A DNA stretch of 64,000 nt from Bacillus carboniphilus (GCF_020524035.2 NZ_CP129013.1:1787822-1851821); one strand, 5' to 3'. Positions 1 through 10,456 are shown, counted from the stretch's first letter. Made by a program: numbers and translations. The notes: generated from the letters alone by a model not told the origin.

Positions 1-215
1 TCCTCCGACGCACAGGATGTGCTAGCACAGGCGTTAACCACAGGAAGTGGTTGTTCTTAGCCTGTAATCCTTCTGTACGTACACTGTGGTGCTTCGATGC
101 CCAGGACGGGCTAGCGCAGGCGTTGCTCTCGCGACGTGACTGAACTTAGCCTGCGTTCCTTTAAGCAGTCGCCTCGTTCTTCTCGGCCCTTTTCCCCCTA
201 CTTTTTGAACACGCA
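1..215. repeat. Modular hairpin repeat, truncated by window edge
   Basis: GC-rich repeat reading as the reverse complement of the copies near 4.5, 17.5, 30.5 and 50 kb. Two hairpin modules are visible. In the first, ACAGGC at 27-32 pairs with GCCTGT at 60-65, with an inner AACCAC/GTGGTT stem (36-41, 47-52). In the second, CGCAGGC at 115-121 pairs with GCCTGCG at 149-155. The right edge carries ACTTTTTGAACA at 200-211, an end motif shared with the elements at 1663-1745 and 17400-17764. A 60-codon open frame across it is an artefact of the GC-rich repeat. Confidence 0.85.
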
Positions 216-350
216 CTTAAAGAATATTTTTTAACTTTAATCGCTGAAAAATATATTAAGAAAGCGTGTGAAATTAGTCACCAATCGACATTAATTTCGT
301 TTTTTGTCTTAATAGAAAACTACCTATATGTAAATTATCATATTACACAA

Positions 351-364
351 TGAAAGCGTCTGCA
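351..364. promoter_or_regulatory. Candidate cre (CcpA-binding) site
   Basis: TGAAAGCGTCTGCA matches 13 of 14 positions of the B. subtilis cre consensus TGWAARCGYTWNCW. It lies in the AT-rich stretch 216-504, which has no credible gene. In B. subtilis ccpA follows aroA, so this could be the upstream region of a ccpA gene beyond the window edge. The assignment rests on a consensus match only. Confidence 0.35.
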
Positions 365-504
365 ATGTCTTTACTTAATAACACATTGTTATTATTCGAT
401 TCGGCCTCTTTTTTTTCATTTTTTTCGGGACTAAAAAGAACGCTTTTAGCTCTCATTAATGTTATCGGTTCATTATGAAAAGTTTTTAATATAATCTAAT
501 ACGA

Positions 505-535
505 AAAAAGCTAGCCTTTCTCTTGGCTAGCTTTC
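505..535 (-). terminator. Rho-independent terminator of aroA
   Basis: Inverted repeat AAAGCTAGCC / GGCTAGCTTT with an 8-nt loop. Read on the minus strand, it is followed by a T-run a few bases downstream of the aroA stop. Confidence 0.8.
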
Positions 536-544
536 CTCAAGTAT

Positions 545-1624
545 TTATTTTGTTACTGTTGATTTTGATAAAGAAAGTCCTTCATAAAATTCGTCAAATT
601 GGTCAAGATCCATTTGTTGAGCGGAATCTGACAGGGCAACTGCCGGATCTGGATGAACCTCAGTCATCACTCCATCTGCTCCTATAGCTAATGCTGCTTT
701 TGCTGCGGGTAATAACAAATCACGTCTTCCTGTTGAATGAGTAACATCCACAAATACAGGGAGGTGTGTTTCTTGCTTTAATATAGGAACAGCAGAAATA
801 TCTAAAGTATTTCTCGTTGCTCTTTCATACGTTCGAATGCCTCTTTCACAAAGAATAATTTGATCGTTTCCTTGAGAAATAATATATTCAGCCGCATTCA
901 TAAATTCCGAAATAGTAGCAGAAAGGCCACGTTTTAATAACACAGGTTTGTTAACTGCTCCGGCCGCTTTAAGCAATTCGAAATTTTGCATATTTCGTGC
1001 ACCAATTTGAATAACATCAATATAATCTAGTGCTATTTCAATATGGGATGGACTGGTAATTTCACTAATAGTAGCTAGATCATACTCATCTGCCACTTGC
1101 TTCAATATCTTTAACCCTTCAATACCTAGCCCCTGGAAATCATAAGGAGATGTTCTTGGTTTAAAGGCACCTCCTCGTAATAACTTAAGCCCTTTTTTCT
1201 TAACGGCTTCAGCTACTGTTGCCACTTGTTCATAACTCTCAACAGCACAAGGCCCCACAATTAATGTTTGTGCTCCATTTCCAATTTCTACGCCTTTTAT
1301 ATTCACTACCGTATCTTCAGGTTTTTTCTTCCGAGAAACTAATAGGGCTTTTCTATGGTCATCTTCTTGTAACTCTAAACCTGCTTTAAAAATTTCTTTA
1401 AATATATGTTGTAATGTTGAATCCTCAAAAGGACCATCATTATGCTCTTTTATATTATTTAACATATTTCTTTCACGAACTGGATCATATCGATTTATAC
1501 CTTGTGCTTCTTTCGCCTTACCAATCTCTTGCACCAACATTCCTCGCTCGTTAATCAGCTTTAACATCTCTAAATTCAACTCGTCTACTCTCTCTCTTAA
1601 TGCATCTAGTTCAGCATTACTCAT
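545..1624 (-). CDS. aroA: Bifunctional chorismate mutase / DAHP synthase
   Basis: First enzyme of aromatic amino-acid synthesis: condenses phosphoenolpyruvate and erythrose-4-phosphate into DAHP. The N-terminal AroQ-type chorismate mutase domain (about residues 1-90, with [12 protein letters not shown]) gives feedback control by chorismate/prephenate in this Bacillus family. The DAHP synthase domain follows (about 105-350) with GPCAVES and [11 protein letters not shown]. At 359 aa it matches the B. subtilis length of about 358. The start is ATG at 1624, because AAAGG lies 9 nt upstream; an ATG three codons earlier abuts that AAAGG. In B. subtilis aroA sits beside ccpA; here the downstream side holds a repeat and the window edge. 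Confidence 0.97.
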   Translation of the reverse strand: MSNAELDALRERVDELNLEMLKLINERGMLVQEIGKAKEAQGINRYDPVRERNMLNNIKEHNDGPFEDSTLQHIFKEIFKAGLELQEDDHRKALLVSRKKKPEDTVVNIKGVEIGNGAQTLIVGPCAVESYEQVATVAEAVKKKGLKLLRGGAFKPRTSPYDFQGLGIEGLKILKQVADEYDLATISEITSPSHIEIALDYIDVIQIGARNMQNFELLKAAGAVNKPVLLKRGLSATISEFMNAAEYIISQGNDQIILCERGIRTYERATRNTLDISAVPILKQETHLPVFVDVTHSTGRRDLLLPAAKAALAIGADGVMTEVHPDPAVALSDSAQQMDLDQFDEFYEGLSLSKSTVTK

Positions 1625-1662
1625 CTTTCTCATCCTTTCGAATATTAATAAATAATAGAGGT

Positions 1663-1745
1663 TGTTTAAAAAGTTCTACCACATGGTTATCGGAGATGAA
1701 GCTCTTCATTTTATTCACCATCCTTATTCCAAAACTTTTTGAACA
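1663..1745. repeat. Short MITE-like element with terminal inverted repeats
   Basis: TGTTTAAAAAGTT at 1663-1675 and AACTTTTTGAACA at 1733-1745 form 13-bp terminal inverted repeats with one mismatch, around about 57 bp of non-coding sequence. The same end motif TGTTCAAAAAGT borders repeats at 200-211 and around 17400-17764. It could be a deletion derivative of the larger repeat. It lies between aroA and the FtsA-like gene; the rest of that gap shows no gene. Confidence 0.55.
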
Positions 1746-1905
1746 CGTATTTTAATTAGGGTTAATTATAAGGGATTCAAGATCAAATGTCACGAAAAAT
1801 TATTTCATCACTAAAACGCTTTTAAGTACTAAAGTTTTTGTTAGAAGTTTTTCTTCTCTAATATAGTTTTACTTTATGATTCTTTAATGAAGAGGGTGTA
1901 TTCAT

Positions 1906-4051
1906 TTGAAAAGTTCTGAACCTTTTTTTTTCATTAGATATCGGAACAAGAACTGTAATTGGTCTTTTACTATCAAAAAGCAACGATCACTATCATGTTG
2001 AAGATATCGTAATCGAGGAGCATGAGGAACGAGCAATGTTAGATGGACAAATTCATAATGTAATTAGTGTAGCCGAAGTCATTTCCAAAGTGAAGAACAA
2101 GCTAGAAAAAAAACATGGTCCTCTTAAAAAGGCGTGTATTGCAGCAGCAGGACGTTCCTTAAAAACGGTAAATGCCTCATCAGAAATATCGATTCAAGGA
2201 AAGCCTTTTGTAACAAAAGAAGATATCATTCACTTGGAACTTAGTGCGGTTCAAGAAGCACAAATACAGCTTTCCGTATCAGAGGATGCTAATAGCTCCA
2301 ACCAATATGACTGTGTAGGGTATTCTGTATTACATTACAAACTAGATAATCATGAAATTGGCCATTTAATTGATCAACAAGGAAAAAACGCTTCTGTTGA
2401 TGTTATCGCTACCTTCTTACCGAAAGTTGTCGTTGAATCTTTACTGTCAGCCTTAAAACGAGCTGATCTTGAAATGCGATCACTGACATTAGAACCAATT
2501 GCCGCTATCAATGTACTCACTCGTCCTAACATGCGCCACTTAAACATAGCCCTTGTTGATATTGGGGCAGGCACATCTGATATTGCCATTACAAATGAAG
2601 GAACCGTCGTGTCATATGGAATGGTCCCTATCGCAGGTGATGAAATAACAGAAGTGATTTCAGAAGAATATTTACTAGACTTTTCAATAGCCGAAAAGGC
2701 AAAACGAGAGTTATTAAAAAAAGACGAAGTAGTCGTCACAGACATTTTAGGAGTTGAAACAAAAATAACACAAAAAGAGATGATTGATATCATAAGGCCC
2801 GCTACAAAAAATTTAGCCAACCAGCTTAAAGAACATATTTTAATGTTAAATAACGGACAAATACCTAAAGCCATAATGCTTGTTGGCGGAGGAAGCTTGA
2901 CACCTGAGATTGACCTTCATTTAAGTCAAGAATTTGATTTACCCCATAATCGTATCGCTATTAGAGGAGTTGAAGCTATTCAAAAACTAACTATAAAAGA
3001 AGAACTAACCTTTGGGCCAGAAATAATTACCCCTATTGGAATTGCGATTTCTTCAACTACTAATCCTATTCAATACATTTATGTTAAAGTCAACGAAACA
3101 CCCATGAGGCTTTTTCAAATAAAACCATTGACCGTTGGTGATGTTCTCCTATCAGCTGGAGTAATAATCAATGATTTATACGGGAAACCAGCCCGTATTA
3201 AAACCGTCACTGTCAATGGAAAAACAACTCATATACCTGGAGAGAAAGGAGACAATCCATTCATCCTTAAAAATGGTCATACAACTTCTCTTAAAGAACT
3301 TATATCTAGTGGAGATCATATTGAGTATGAAAAAGGGGCCGATGGGAAGGAGAGCAAAATAAAAGTAAAAGAACTTGTCCATTTAAAAGAAAAAAAATCA
3401 TTTGTTTTTAATGACCAAACTCATTTGATCGAGACATCCATAAAAGTAAACGGTAAAAAAGTTGATTATCACTATGTAATTGATGATAACGATGTCATTA
3501 TTAGTTATACACCGTCATCTATTCGCCAAGTGTTACTCTCTTTAGGAAAAGAACAGTTGATTAAAAACATAAAACCTTTTATTGTTCTACTCAATGGTAA
3601 GCCTATTGAATGTAAAGATTTTGGCGCTCAGTTATATCATAATGGTGTGATTGCAAATTTAGATTCAAACATGAAAGACGGAGATGTTTTAACCTTTGAG
3701 ACATTTAAAAAGCCTGCTTTAAGTGCTTGGTTAAAAGCAATTGGAATTGAAAGCCATAAAAAAGTGCCGATCATTTTTAATGATAAAAAGATCATCTTAA
3801 AAAAACCGATTTTGCTTTTTTACAAACAAAACCAACTTATAAAAGAAAGTGATTCTTTATTTAATGGTGATTCTATTGTTATGAAAAAACTCGCTCCTAG
3901 TTCATTTATTTTTCAAGATTTATTTAAGCAAATCGATTTAGACATTCCTAAAGACGGTCGTAAAAATTTCAAGCTAACGAAAAACGGTAAGGAAACGACC
4001 TTTGATGAAAAAATCAATGAGAATGACAGACTAAAAATTGAATGGTTTTAA
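1906..4051 (+). CDS. FtsA/PilM-like actin-fold ATPase with C-terminal beta-grasp-like repeats (frame broken as read)
   Basis: About 714 aa once one base is removed from the T9 run at 1923-1931. The restored start is TTG 1906, with AGAGGGTG upstream, reading MKSSEPFFSLDIGTRTVIG. LDIGTRT is the first phosphate-binding motif of the actin/FtsA fold. Without correction the first in-frame ATG is 2036, which would lose that motif. Later actin-fold motifs are VDIGAGTSDIA (about residue 215) and VGGGS (about 325). From about residue 370 the chain holds several units of the form VNGK...GDxIxYE, resembling tandem ubiquitin-like/beta-grasp folds. It is larger than true FtsA (about 440 aa), so it is a paralogue of unknown role, perhaps linked to division or the envelope. 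Confidence 0.8.
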
Positions 4052-4063
4052 AAACAAATGAAC

Positions 4064-4097
4064 GAAAAGAGCAAGGAGATACTCCCTGCTCTTTTCA
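4064..4097. terminator. Bidirectional terminator, FtsA-like gene / ytxH
   Basis: AAAAGAGCA...TGCTCTTTT hairpin with an inner GGAG/CTCC stem, located between two convergent genes. A- and T-runs flank it on both sides, so it can serve both. Confidence 0.8.
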
Positions 4098-4430
4098 TTA
4101 TTCATCTTTAGATTCATTTGGTAAAGGAATGTAATTAGAATCTTGATTTAATTGCTCGCTATTTTCCTCATTACTCCCTCCATTTTTTTGAACAAAAGAA
4201 TTAGAAATATCTACAACTTTTCCTTTTGCTTTTTGAGCAAGTTCACTACTCGCCGATTGAGCCTGTGTTGTCCAATCACTCGTTTTCTTTTTAATATCTG
4301 TAGAATTTAAATCTTCTCTTAACTCTTTCCCGCTCTTAGGAGCAAATAACAATGCTACAAGCGCACCTATGAGACCTCCGAGAAACGCACCGAATAAAAA
4401 TCCACCTTCATCTTGTTTTTTTTTCGCCAT
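4098..4430 (-). CDS. ytxH: YtxH-family general stress protein
   Basis: 110-aa YtxH-like protein. It has a glycine-rich N-terminal membrane segment (residues about 10-28, [20 protein letters not shown]), then the family's [11 protein letters not shown] motif, then an amphipathic, Ser/Asn-rich tail. Function is unknown; in B. subtilis ytxGHJ are sigB/sigH-controlled stress genes. Here ytxH and ytxG stay neighbours on one strand but a repeat separates them, so they may be transcribed apart. No ytxJ is seen; the FtsA-like gene lies between ytxH and aroA. Confidence 0.88.
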   Translation of the reverse strand: MAKKKQDEGGFLFGAFLGGLIGALVALLFAPKSGKELREDLNSTDIKKKTSDWTTQAQSASSELAQKAKGKVVDISNSFVQKNGGSNEENSEQLNQDSNYIPLPNESKDE

Positions 4431-4450
4431 TATTCAATATCCCCTTTCAA

Positions 4451-4795
4451 AATTAAGAAAAGCGCAAGCGCCCGTCTAGCGACGCAGGTGCTTATAGACC
4501 CCCGCATGAGATAAAGGAAACACGAAAAGCCGGAAAGCGGAGGATCTACTAAATTCAGCCACGTCCTGTGGCAACGTAGATCCACCTCCCTCCTGGAGGC
4601 GTCTCCGTTGACTTATCGTAGAGAAATGGAACATCATCTAAAGGCGCCCACGTCCTGTGGGCAACGATGATGCTAGCACCTCCTGTGCGTCGAAAGCGCT
4701 ACCCGTCGCTGGGCGCTGGAGCTAGACAACGATGAAAGCACTGTCTTATTAAGGACAAAGTTTATGCTTTCTGATCTTATAAAAAAGAATAATCA
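4451..4795. repeat. Modular hairpin repeat, full copy
   Basis: Begins AAGAAAAGCGCAAGCGCCCG and ends near GGGCGCTGGAGCTAGACAA plus a tail. The head AGCGCCC..AGCGACG pairs with the tail CGTCGCTGGGCGCT near 4704-4718. Two inner modules: GGATCTAC 4542-4549 with GTAGATCC 4576-4583 (inner GCCAC/GTGGC), and CATCATC 4632-4638 with GATGATG 4666-4672 (inner GCCCAC/GTGGGC). It occupies almost all of the ytxH-ytxG gap and encodes no protein. Confidence 0.88.
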
Positions 4796-4809
4796 AGACT
4801 TCTGTATCT

Positions 4810-5232
4810 TCACTCAGATTTTGATTTTTTATTTTTCACTTTGTCCCAAATATCAATAAAAACATTACTCCATTGAATAACTTGAGATACTTTTTCCTTA
4901 TTTTGATGGACTTGGTTTGAAACTGATGTGGATGCTCTTTGCAAAGAGTCATTAAAACTTTGAACGGTTGTTCCAACATCTTTAATTCCATCTACTAAAA
5001 CATTTAATCTTTCTGATTTTTGTTGAACATCTTCTGCTAGAGCATTTGTTTTATGTAATAATGAAGTTGTCTCGGTTGTAATGCCCTGTAATTGCTTTTC
5101 CATCCCTTCTAAAGTACCTGAAACTTGATTTAAGGTATTTGACATAGATTTTAAAGCTTTTGCTAAGTACACCACTAACACAGTAAATGCGACTGCAATA
5201 AGAGCCACGCTTAAATATAATATGATTATCAT
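4810..5232 (-). CDS. ytxG: YtxG, DUF948 membrane-anchored coiled-coil protein
   Basis: 140 aa. The N-terminal transmembrane helix ([20 protein letters not shown], residues 2-21) is followed by a long helical region ([19 protein letters not shown]...) typical of DUF948 and resembling methyl-accepting coiled coils, then a basic tail. It is a general-stress protein in B. subtilis; its molecular function is unknown. The ATG at 5232 is preferred over an upstream start at 5271 because AGGTGG sits about 8 nt before it and the membrane helix then begins at once. Confidence 0.88.
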   Translation of the reverse strand: MIIILYLSVALIAVAFTVLVVYLAKALKSMSNTLNQVSGTLEGMEKQLQGITTETTSLLHKTNALAEDVQQKSERLNVLVDGIKDVGTTVQSFNDSLQRASTSVSNQVHQNKEKVSQVIQWSNVFIDIWDKVKNKKSKSE

Positions 5233-5385
5233 CCTTACACCACCTAATTCACTTAATTCACTATTTCCCAATAACTAATTTTGTATACATTTCCCTAGTC
5301 CTTCGACAAATTCCTCCTCACTTCCTCTATAAAAGTGAAAAAATTTTATATTCTTCCTATAAAACGATACAATATAATTGTACAT

Positions 5386-5450
5386 AAGAAAAGCGTAAGC
5401 GCCTTGGTATGATACAAACTACCTTAATAAAGGTCTCTATGCTTGATGCA
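5386..5450. repeat. Fragment of the modular repeat head
   Basis: AAGAAAAGCGTAAGCGCC followed by unrelated sequence. It looks like a decayed or truncated head of the dispersed repeat, placed just before the ampS ribosome-binding site. Confidence 0.55.
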
Positions 5451-5472
5451 AACTAAAAGGAGGTTATTTAAA

Positions 5473-6588
5473 ATGAAAGATCCACGTATACAAAAACTAG
5501 CCCACTCTTTAATAAACTATTCGGTAAACCTACAAGAAGGTGAAAAAGTATTAATAGAGAACTTTGGTATAGAGCGTGATCTTGTAACCGCATTAGTAGA
5601 TGAAGCCTATAAAGCTGGAGGGAATCCATTTGTTCTATTAAAGGATCATACCATTGATCGTGCACTTTTAATGGGAGCAAAAAATGACCAATTTGATAAG
5701 ATAGCAGATTTTGAAGCTAATGTTATGTCTCAAATGGACGGATACATTGGCTTACGTTCTGGGAATAATATTAATGAATTATCGGATGTTCCAGCTGAGA
5801 AGCTGAAAATTCATGGTGAAACAATTATGGATAAAGTCCATCGTAAAATCCGTGTTCCTAAAACAAAATGGGTTGTTCTTCGTTACCCTACGGCTTCCAT
5901 GGCTCAACTTGCAAAAATGAGCACGGAAGCATTTGAAGACTTTTACTTTAATGTATGTACCCTCGATTATAGTAAAATGGATAAAGAAATGGATGCTCTT
6001 GTTGATTTAATGAATAAAACCGATAAAGTTCGCTTAACAGGTCAAGGAACTGATATAACTTTTTCCATAAAAGATATCCCTGCAGTAAAGTGTGCGGGTA
6101 GATTAAACATTCCAGATGGAGAGGTTTATACAGCTCCTGTTAAACACTCTGTCAATGGAACAATTTCCTATAATACCCCTTCACCATATCAAGGGTTTAC
6201 ATTTGAGAATATTAAACTAACCTTTAAAGACGGTAAAGTCGTTGAAGCAACCGCCAATGATACTGAACGTATAAATAAAATTTTGGACACTGATGATGGT
6301 GCAAGGTACATTGGAGAATTTGCAATTGGCGTTAACCCTTATATTCTCCACCCAATGCAAGACATTTTATTTGATGAAAAGATTGATGGAAGCTTCCATT
6401 TCACTCCAGGACAATGTTACGATGATGCTTTCAATGACAATCATTCGAACATTCACTGGGATATTGTCAATATCCAAAGACCTGAATATGGAGGCGGAGA
6501 AATTTACTTTGACGATGTTCTTATCCGTAAAGATGGTAAGTTTGTCATACCTGAATTAGAAGGATTGAACCCAGAGAATTTAAAATAA
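5473..6588 (+). CDS. ampS: M29-family metallo-aminopeptidase
   Basis: 371-aa AmpS/AmpT-type exopeptidase that removes N-terminal residues using two divalent metal ions; cytosolic. It starts MKDPRIQKLAHSLINYSV, as is usual in the family, with AAAGGAGG about 10 nt upstream of ATG 5473; a start 10 codons earlier has no such site. The C-terminal catalytic part shows GEFAIGVNP, then HPMQDILFDEKIDGSFH and DDAFNDNHSNIHWD, supplying the Glu/His/Asp metal ligands. It is a single gene, with a repeat fragment on each side and a terminator shared with convergent murC. Confidence 0.93.
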   Translation: MKDPRIQKLAHSLINYSVNLQEGEKVLIENFGIERDLVTALVDEAYKAGGNPFVLLKDHTIDRALLMGAKNDQFDKIADFEANVMSQMDGYIGLRSGNNINELSDVPAEKLKIHGETIMDKVHRKIRVPKTKWVVLRYPTASMAQLAKMSTEAFEDFYFNVCTLDYSKMDKEMDALVDLMNKTDKVRLTGQGTDITFSIKDIPAVKCAGRLNIPDGEVYTAPVKHSVNGTISYNTPSPYQGFTFENIKLTFKDGKVVEATANDTERINKILDTDDGARYIGEFAIGVNPYILHPMQDILFDEKIDGSFHFTPGQCYDDAFNDNHSNIHWDIVNIQRPEYGGGEIYFDDVLIRKDGKFVIPELEGLNPENLK

Positions 6589-6618
6589 GAAAGGCGAAAG
6601 CGCCCGTCTAACGACGAA
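6588..6618. repeat. Fragment of the modular repeat head
   Basis: AAGAAAGGCGAAAGCGCCCG and TCTAACGACG match the first ~30 bases of the larger repeats. The rest of the element is missing. Confidence 0.55.
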
Positions 6619-6628
6619 ATGAATGTAA

Positions 6629-6665
6629 AAAACCAGGTGAGATTAAAAATCCCACCTGGTTTTTA
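6629..6665. terminator. Bidirectional terminator, ampS / murC
   Basis: AACCAGGTG (6631-6639) pairs with CACCTGGTT (6653-6661), with inner GAT/ATC pairs and A/T tracts on both sides. It lies between convergent genes. Confidence 0.85.
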
Positions 6666-6677
6666 TTCGTTAAATTA

Positions 6678-7982
6678 TTAATTAGAATGAATAAACTGCT
6701 CGTACGCGTGCTGATATTTTTGAATATCACCGGCACCCATAAATAAAATAACGGCATTTTTATGATGTAATAATGTGGATGGATTATCTTCATTAAAGAT
6801 TTCCGCATCATCAATACGCTCTTTCAAATCCTGAATCGTTAAATCACCTTTATTTTCACGTGCAGACCCGAAAATTTCACATAAATACACTTTATCTGCT
6901 TGATTTAAGCTTTCTGCAAATTCGTCTAAAAAAGACTTTGTTCGTGTGAAAGTATGTGGTTGGAAGACTGCGACAATTTCACGATCAGGATACTTTTGCC
7001 TAGCAGCTTCGATTGTAACTTTGATTTCGGTTTGATGATGGGCATAGTCATCAATAAGTACTTGATTTCCTACGACTTTTTCATTAAATCTGCGTTTAAC
7101 ACCTTTATGGGATTTCAATTGTTCTTTAATAATTTGAACATCGATGTTCTCATAGTGACATAATGAAATGACCGCTAACGAGTTAAGGACATTATGATCC
7201 CCATATGCCGGAATATCAAACGTTTCATAGTAAGTATTTCTCACAAATACATCAAAAGATGTACCTTTTGTACTTTTCACTACATTCCTTGCTTGAAAGT
7301 CATTTTCCTCATTAAATCCATAGTACAAAACAGGTACATTAGCTTGAATTTGTTGCAGTTGCTCGTCATCTCCACAAGCAATAATCCCTTTTTTCACTTG
7401 TAAAGCTAATGATTGAAAAGCATCAAAAACATCCTCAATATTTGAGAAATAATCTGGATGATCAAAATCAATATTTGTCATGATCACATAATCCGGTTCG
7501 TATGCTAAAAAGTGACGTCTATATTCACAAGCTTCAAAAGCAAAATAACTACTATTTTCAACACCTTTTCCCGTTCCATCACCAATTAAAAAAGAGGTCG
7601 GTTTTGCCCCATTAAGAACATGTGCTAAAATACCGGTTGTCGTCGTTTTCCCATGTACACCAGTAACAGCAATACTCGTGTATTTATCCATCAATTCTCC
7701 TAAAAATTCGTGATAACGATGAACAGGTAAATTTAATTTTCGAGCTTTTTGTATTTCTTCATGGTCGTCATTAAAGGCATTCCCTGCAATAATTACTTGA
7801 CCTTCTTGAATATTATCTTGATTAAAAGGTAAAATTTTTATATTACGCTCTTCTAATACCTTTTGAGTAAAAAATTCTTTATCAATATCTGAACCTTGGA
7901 CATGGTGATTCATATCATGCATAATTTGAGCAAGTGAACTCATTCCAGTCCCTTTTATTCCCACAAAATGAAAAACAGTCAT
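6678..7982 (-). CDS. murC: UDP-N-acetylmuramate--L-alanine ligase
   Basis: Cytosolic ATP-dependent ligase adding L-alanine to UDP-MurNAc, the first amino acid of the peptidoglycan stem peptide. It has the Mur-ligase Rossmann start [11 protein letters not shown] (about residue 9), the ATP loop [11 protein letters not shown] (about 105-115) and [13 protein letters not shown] of the central domain. The 434 aa match the family. ATG 7982 is chosen because GGAGG lies 8 nt upstream; an earlier in-frame start lacks a site. It follows sftA on the same strand after about 260 bp that hold no gene. Confidence 0.97.
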   Translation of the reverse strand: MTVFHFVGIKGTGMSSLAQIMHDMNHHVQGSDIDKEFFTQKVLEERNIKILPFNQDNIQEGQVIIAGNAFNDDHEEIQKARKLNLPVHRYHEFLGELMDKYTSIAVTGVHGKTTTTGILAHVLNGAKPTSFLIGDGTGKGVENSSYFAFEACEYRRHFLAYEPDYVIMTNIDFDHPDYFSNIEDVFDAFQSLALQVKKGIIACGDDEQLQQIQANVPVLYYGFNEENDFQARNVVKSTKGTSFDVFVRNTYYETFDIPAYGDHNVLNSLAVISLCHYENIDVQIIKEQLKSHKGVKRRFNEKVVGNQVLIDDYAHHQTEIKVTIEAARQKYPDREIVAVFQPHTFTRTKSFLDEFAESLNQADKVYLCEIFGSARENKGDLTIQDLKERIDDAEIFNEDNPSTLLHHKNAVILFMGAGDIQKYQHAYEQFIHSN

Positions 7983-8245
7983 ATAGAGAACCTCCAACAT
8001 TGTCTATCCCTATGATAGTATATGACGTATAACAAAATATGTAACCTTTTATTATAAACATACTTTATAAGCTTTTTTAATATTTAAAAGGAAGATCAAG
8101 CACTTAGAAAGACCTTCGTTTCATGAATCCATCGAGTCAATCTATTGTATAAAAATCAATCTCAAAACATTATAGCATGATACACCTTTAAAGACCATGA
8201 ATACAAGTGAAATTTCGTGACTCATTGTGGGTGCATAATCATTCA

Positions 8246-10456
8246 CTATTCATTTTGCCGATTTGAAAACTCCTCTAATGTTACAAGTACATCACGCGGC
8301 TTACTTCCTTTTTGCTCGGATATTATTCCATCTTGTTGCATTAACTCCATTAATCTAGCTGCACGGTTATATCCGATTCTAAATCTCCTTTGAATACTCG
8401 ATGTAGAGGCAGACCCTTGCTCTATTATATACAGACAAGCTTCTTCATAAAGCTCATCTTCAGCATGGCTTTTTTCCGCATTCTTTAGTAGTTCTTCTTG
8501 TTTAAACAAATAAGAAGGGTTTCCTTGTTTTTTCACAAAAGAAACGACCCTTTCAATTTCTTCATCTGAAACAAAGGTACCTTGAATCCGTAAAGGTTTA
8601 GAAGAGCCATTTTCGACAAACAGCATATCTCCTTTTCCTAACAACCTTTCAGCCCCTCCAAAATCAATAATCGTTCTTGAATCCACTTGAGATGAAACGG
8701 AGAACGCGATTCTTGTTGGAACATTAGCTTTAATTAAGCCGGTAATCACATCGACGGAAGGACGTTGTGTAGCAATTAATAAGTGAATTCCACACGCCCT
8801 TGCTTTTTGAGCGATACGACAAATGGCTTCTTCTACATCTGTTGGTGCCACCATCATTAAATCTGCCAATTCATCAATGACAATTACTAAATAAGGGAGA
8901 CGCTCTTCTTTTCGAGACGTTTTTTCATTAAAACGATAAATATCACGTACGCCGGCATAAGAAAATAATTCATATCGTCGTTCCATTTCTTGAACAGCCC
9001 ATTTCAAAGCTGATGTGGCCGCTTTGACATCCGTAATAACAGGACTTACTAAGTGTGGAATCCCATTATAAGGAGCAAGCTCAACCATTTTAGGATCAAT
9101 CAAAAGTAACTTTACTTGATGAGGATCTTGCTTATATAAAATACTTAATAGCATCGTATTTATACAGACACTTTTCCCAGAGCCTGTCGCCCCTGCTATC
9201 AATCCATGGGGCATTTTCTTTAAATCTGTAACAACCGGTTGTCCAGATATATCTAACCCAAGAGCTACTGGTAAAAAATGATGATTTTCTGTGAAAGACT
9301 TCGTGCGTAAAATTTCTTTTAACGTAACCATTCTGCTTTGTGCGTTCGGTATTTCAATTCCAATCGTGTTCTTCCCCGGAATAGGCGCTTCAATACGAAT
9401 ATCCTTTGCAGAAAGGGCTAGTTTAATGTCATCTGTTAAATTTGTAATTCGATTCACCTTAACGCCTGGCTCTGGATGTACTTCTAACCTTGTAACGGCA
9501 GGTCCCTGAGTAACATTTACAACAGAGGCTTTTACATTAAAGCTCTTAAACATTTCGTTTAAAAGCGAACACTGTTTTTCTATCCAATCTTTATCATTAT
9601 TTTGGCTTATTTTCGGTGCATTTAATAAAGATAAAGATGGATATTGAGAAATGTCTTTTTCCTGCTTTCTATCTCGCCCATACATAATCACATTATATGG
9701 GACAGTTCTTTTTCTATGTTGATTTTCTATTTGCTTTTCTTTTCCTACTTTTTTCTTTGATCGTGAATGAGCATCTATTTTTTCAGTAGAATCTTTTTCA
9801 TAGATGATTGAACTATTCTTCTCAGAATCTAAATCAGTATCACTAGTCGGACTAGGCGTCTTATCTTCAAAATCTTGATCCTCTTCTATTAATTGTTCAG
9901 TTTGGTTTTCTCTGCTTTGATCTTCTACGTCTTTTAAATCATCCACAGTGACCGCAATTTCCTCTTCACTCATCCATTGGATATTTTCTTTTTCATTATC
10001 CAACTCAGTCACCCTCTCCAGTGATTGTTCACCACCTTCTAATGAAGATATAAAGGAAGTTTCATCACCTTTTGAAGATTGTATAGAATGGTTTAAAAAA
10101 ATAGGATCAAACTCTTTTTGATTTTGCTCATCTATCTTTTTAGCATTTACACTACTGTCTTCCCTCTTGTTAAACCCATAAATGGGTGAAGGGGTTTCAG
10201 AAGGTTTAAAAGCCATTTTTTTCTTTTTGTGAATATCTTGCTTTTTTTCTACTTGCTGTGAATTTATATTAGGTGACTTTTCTTGATCATCAATTATAGG
10301 AAACCTAAATTGACCAGTTGGATACTGATATTTCACTTTTGCATCTGTTATATTGGGATATTCCTCTTCTTGATCAAGAATCTCATTTTTGAGTCTTTCA
10401 GTTGAGTCTTCTTCTTCACTCAATAAATATTTCATTAGTTTTGTAAACCAGTTCAT
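8246..10456 (-). CDS. sftA: DNA translocase SftA (FtsK/SpoIIIE family)
   Basis: 736-aa soluble FtsK-type translocase that moves chromosomal DNA clear of the closing division septum in Bacillus. The N-terminal ~300 residues are acidic, low-complexity linker with no membrane helices, as in SftA and unlike SpoIIIE. The motor domain has Walker A GATGSGKS near residue 420 and Walker B LVIVIDELADLMM. The C-terminal winged-helix gamma domain (about 660-730, IQRRFRIGYNRAARLMELM) reads polar DNA motifs. ATG 10456 is preferred over the upstream TTG because GAGTGA is then correctly spaced. B. subtilis also places it beside murC and ytpR. Confidence 0.95.
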   Translation of the reverse strand: MNWFTKLMKYLLSEEEDSTERLKNEILDQEEEYPNITDAKVKYQYPTGQFRFPIIDDQEKSPNINSQQVEKKQDIHKKKKMAFKPSETPSPIYGFNKREDSSVNAKKIDEQNQKEFDPIFLNHSIQSSKGDETSFISSLEGGEQSLERVTELDNEKENIQWMSEEEIAVTVDDLKDVEDQSRENQTEQLIEEDQDFEDKTPSPTSDTDLDSEKNSSIIYEKDSTEKIDAHSRSKKKVGKEKQIENQHRKRTVPYNVIMYGRDRKQEKDISQYPSLSLLNAPKISQNNDKDWIEKQCSLLNEMFKSFNVKASVVNVTQGPAVTRLEVHPEPGVKVNRITNLTDDIKLALSAKDIRIEAPIPGKNTIGIEIPNAQSRMVTLKEILRTKSFTENHHFLPVALGLDISGQPVVTDLKKMPHGLIAGATGSGKSVCINTMLLSILYKQDPHQVKLLLIDPKMVELAPYNGIPHLVSPVITDVKAATSALKWAVQEMERRYELFSYAGVRDIYRFNEKTSRKEERLPYLVIVIDELADLMMVAPTDVEEAICRIAQKARACGIHLLIATQRPSVDVITGLIKANVPTRIAFSVSSQVDSRTIIDFGGAERLLGKGDMLFVENGSSKPLRIQGTFVSDEEIERVVSFVKKQGNPSYLFKQEELLKNAEKSHAEDELYEEACLYIIEQGSASTSSIQRRFRIGYNRAARLMELMQQDGIISEQKGSKPRDVLVTLEEFSNRQNE

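Noticed and set aside
34..216. Open frame of 60 codons at the left edge
   Set aside because: It lies wholly inside a modular repeat that recurs elsewhere, with Arg/Pro-rich composition from GC-rich DNA.
2374..2874. 166-codon antisense frame within the FtsA-like gene
   Set aside because: Shadow of a conserved coding frame; no ribosome site and atypical composition.
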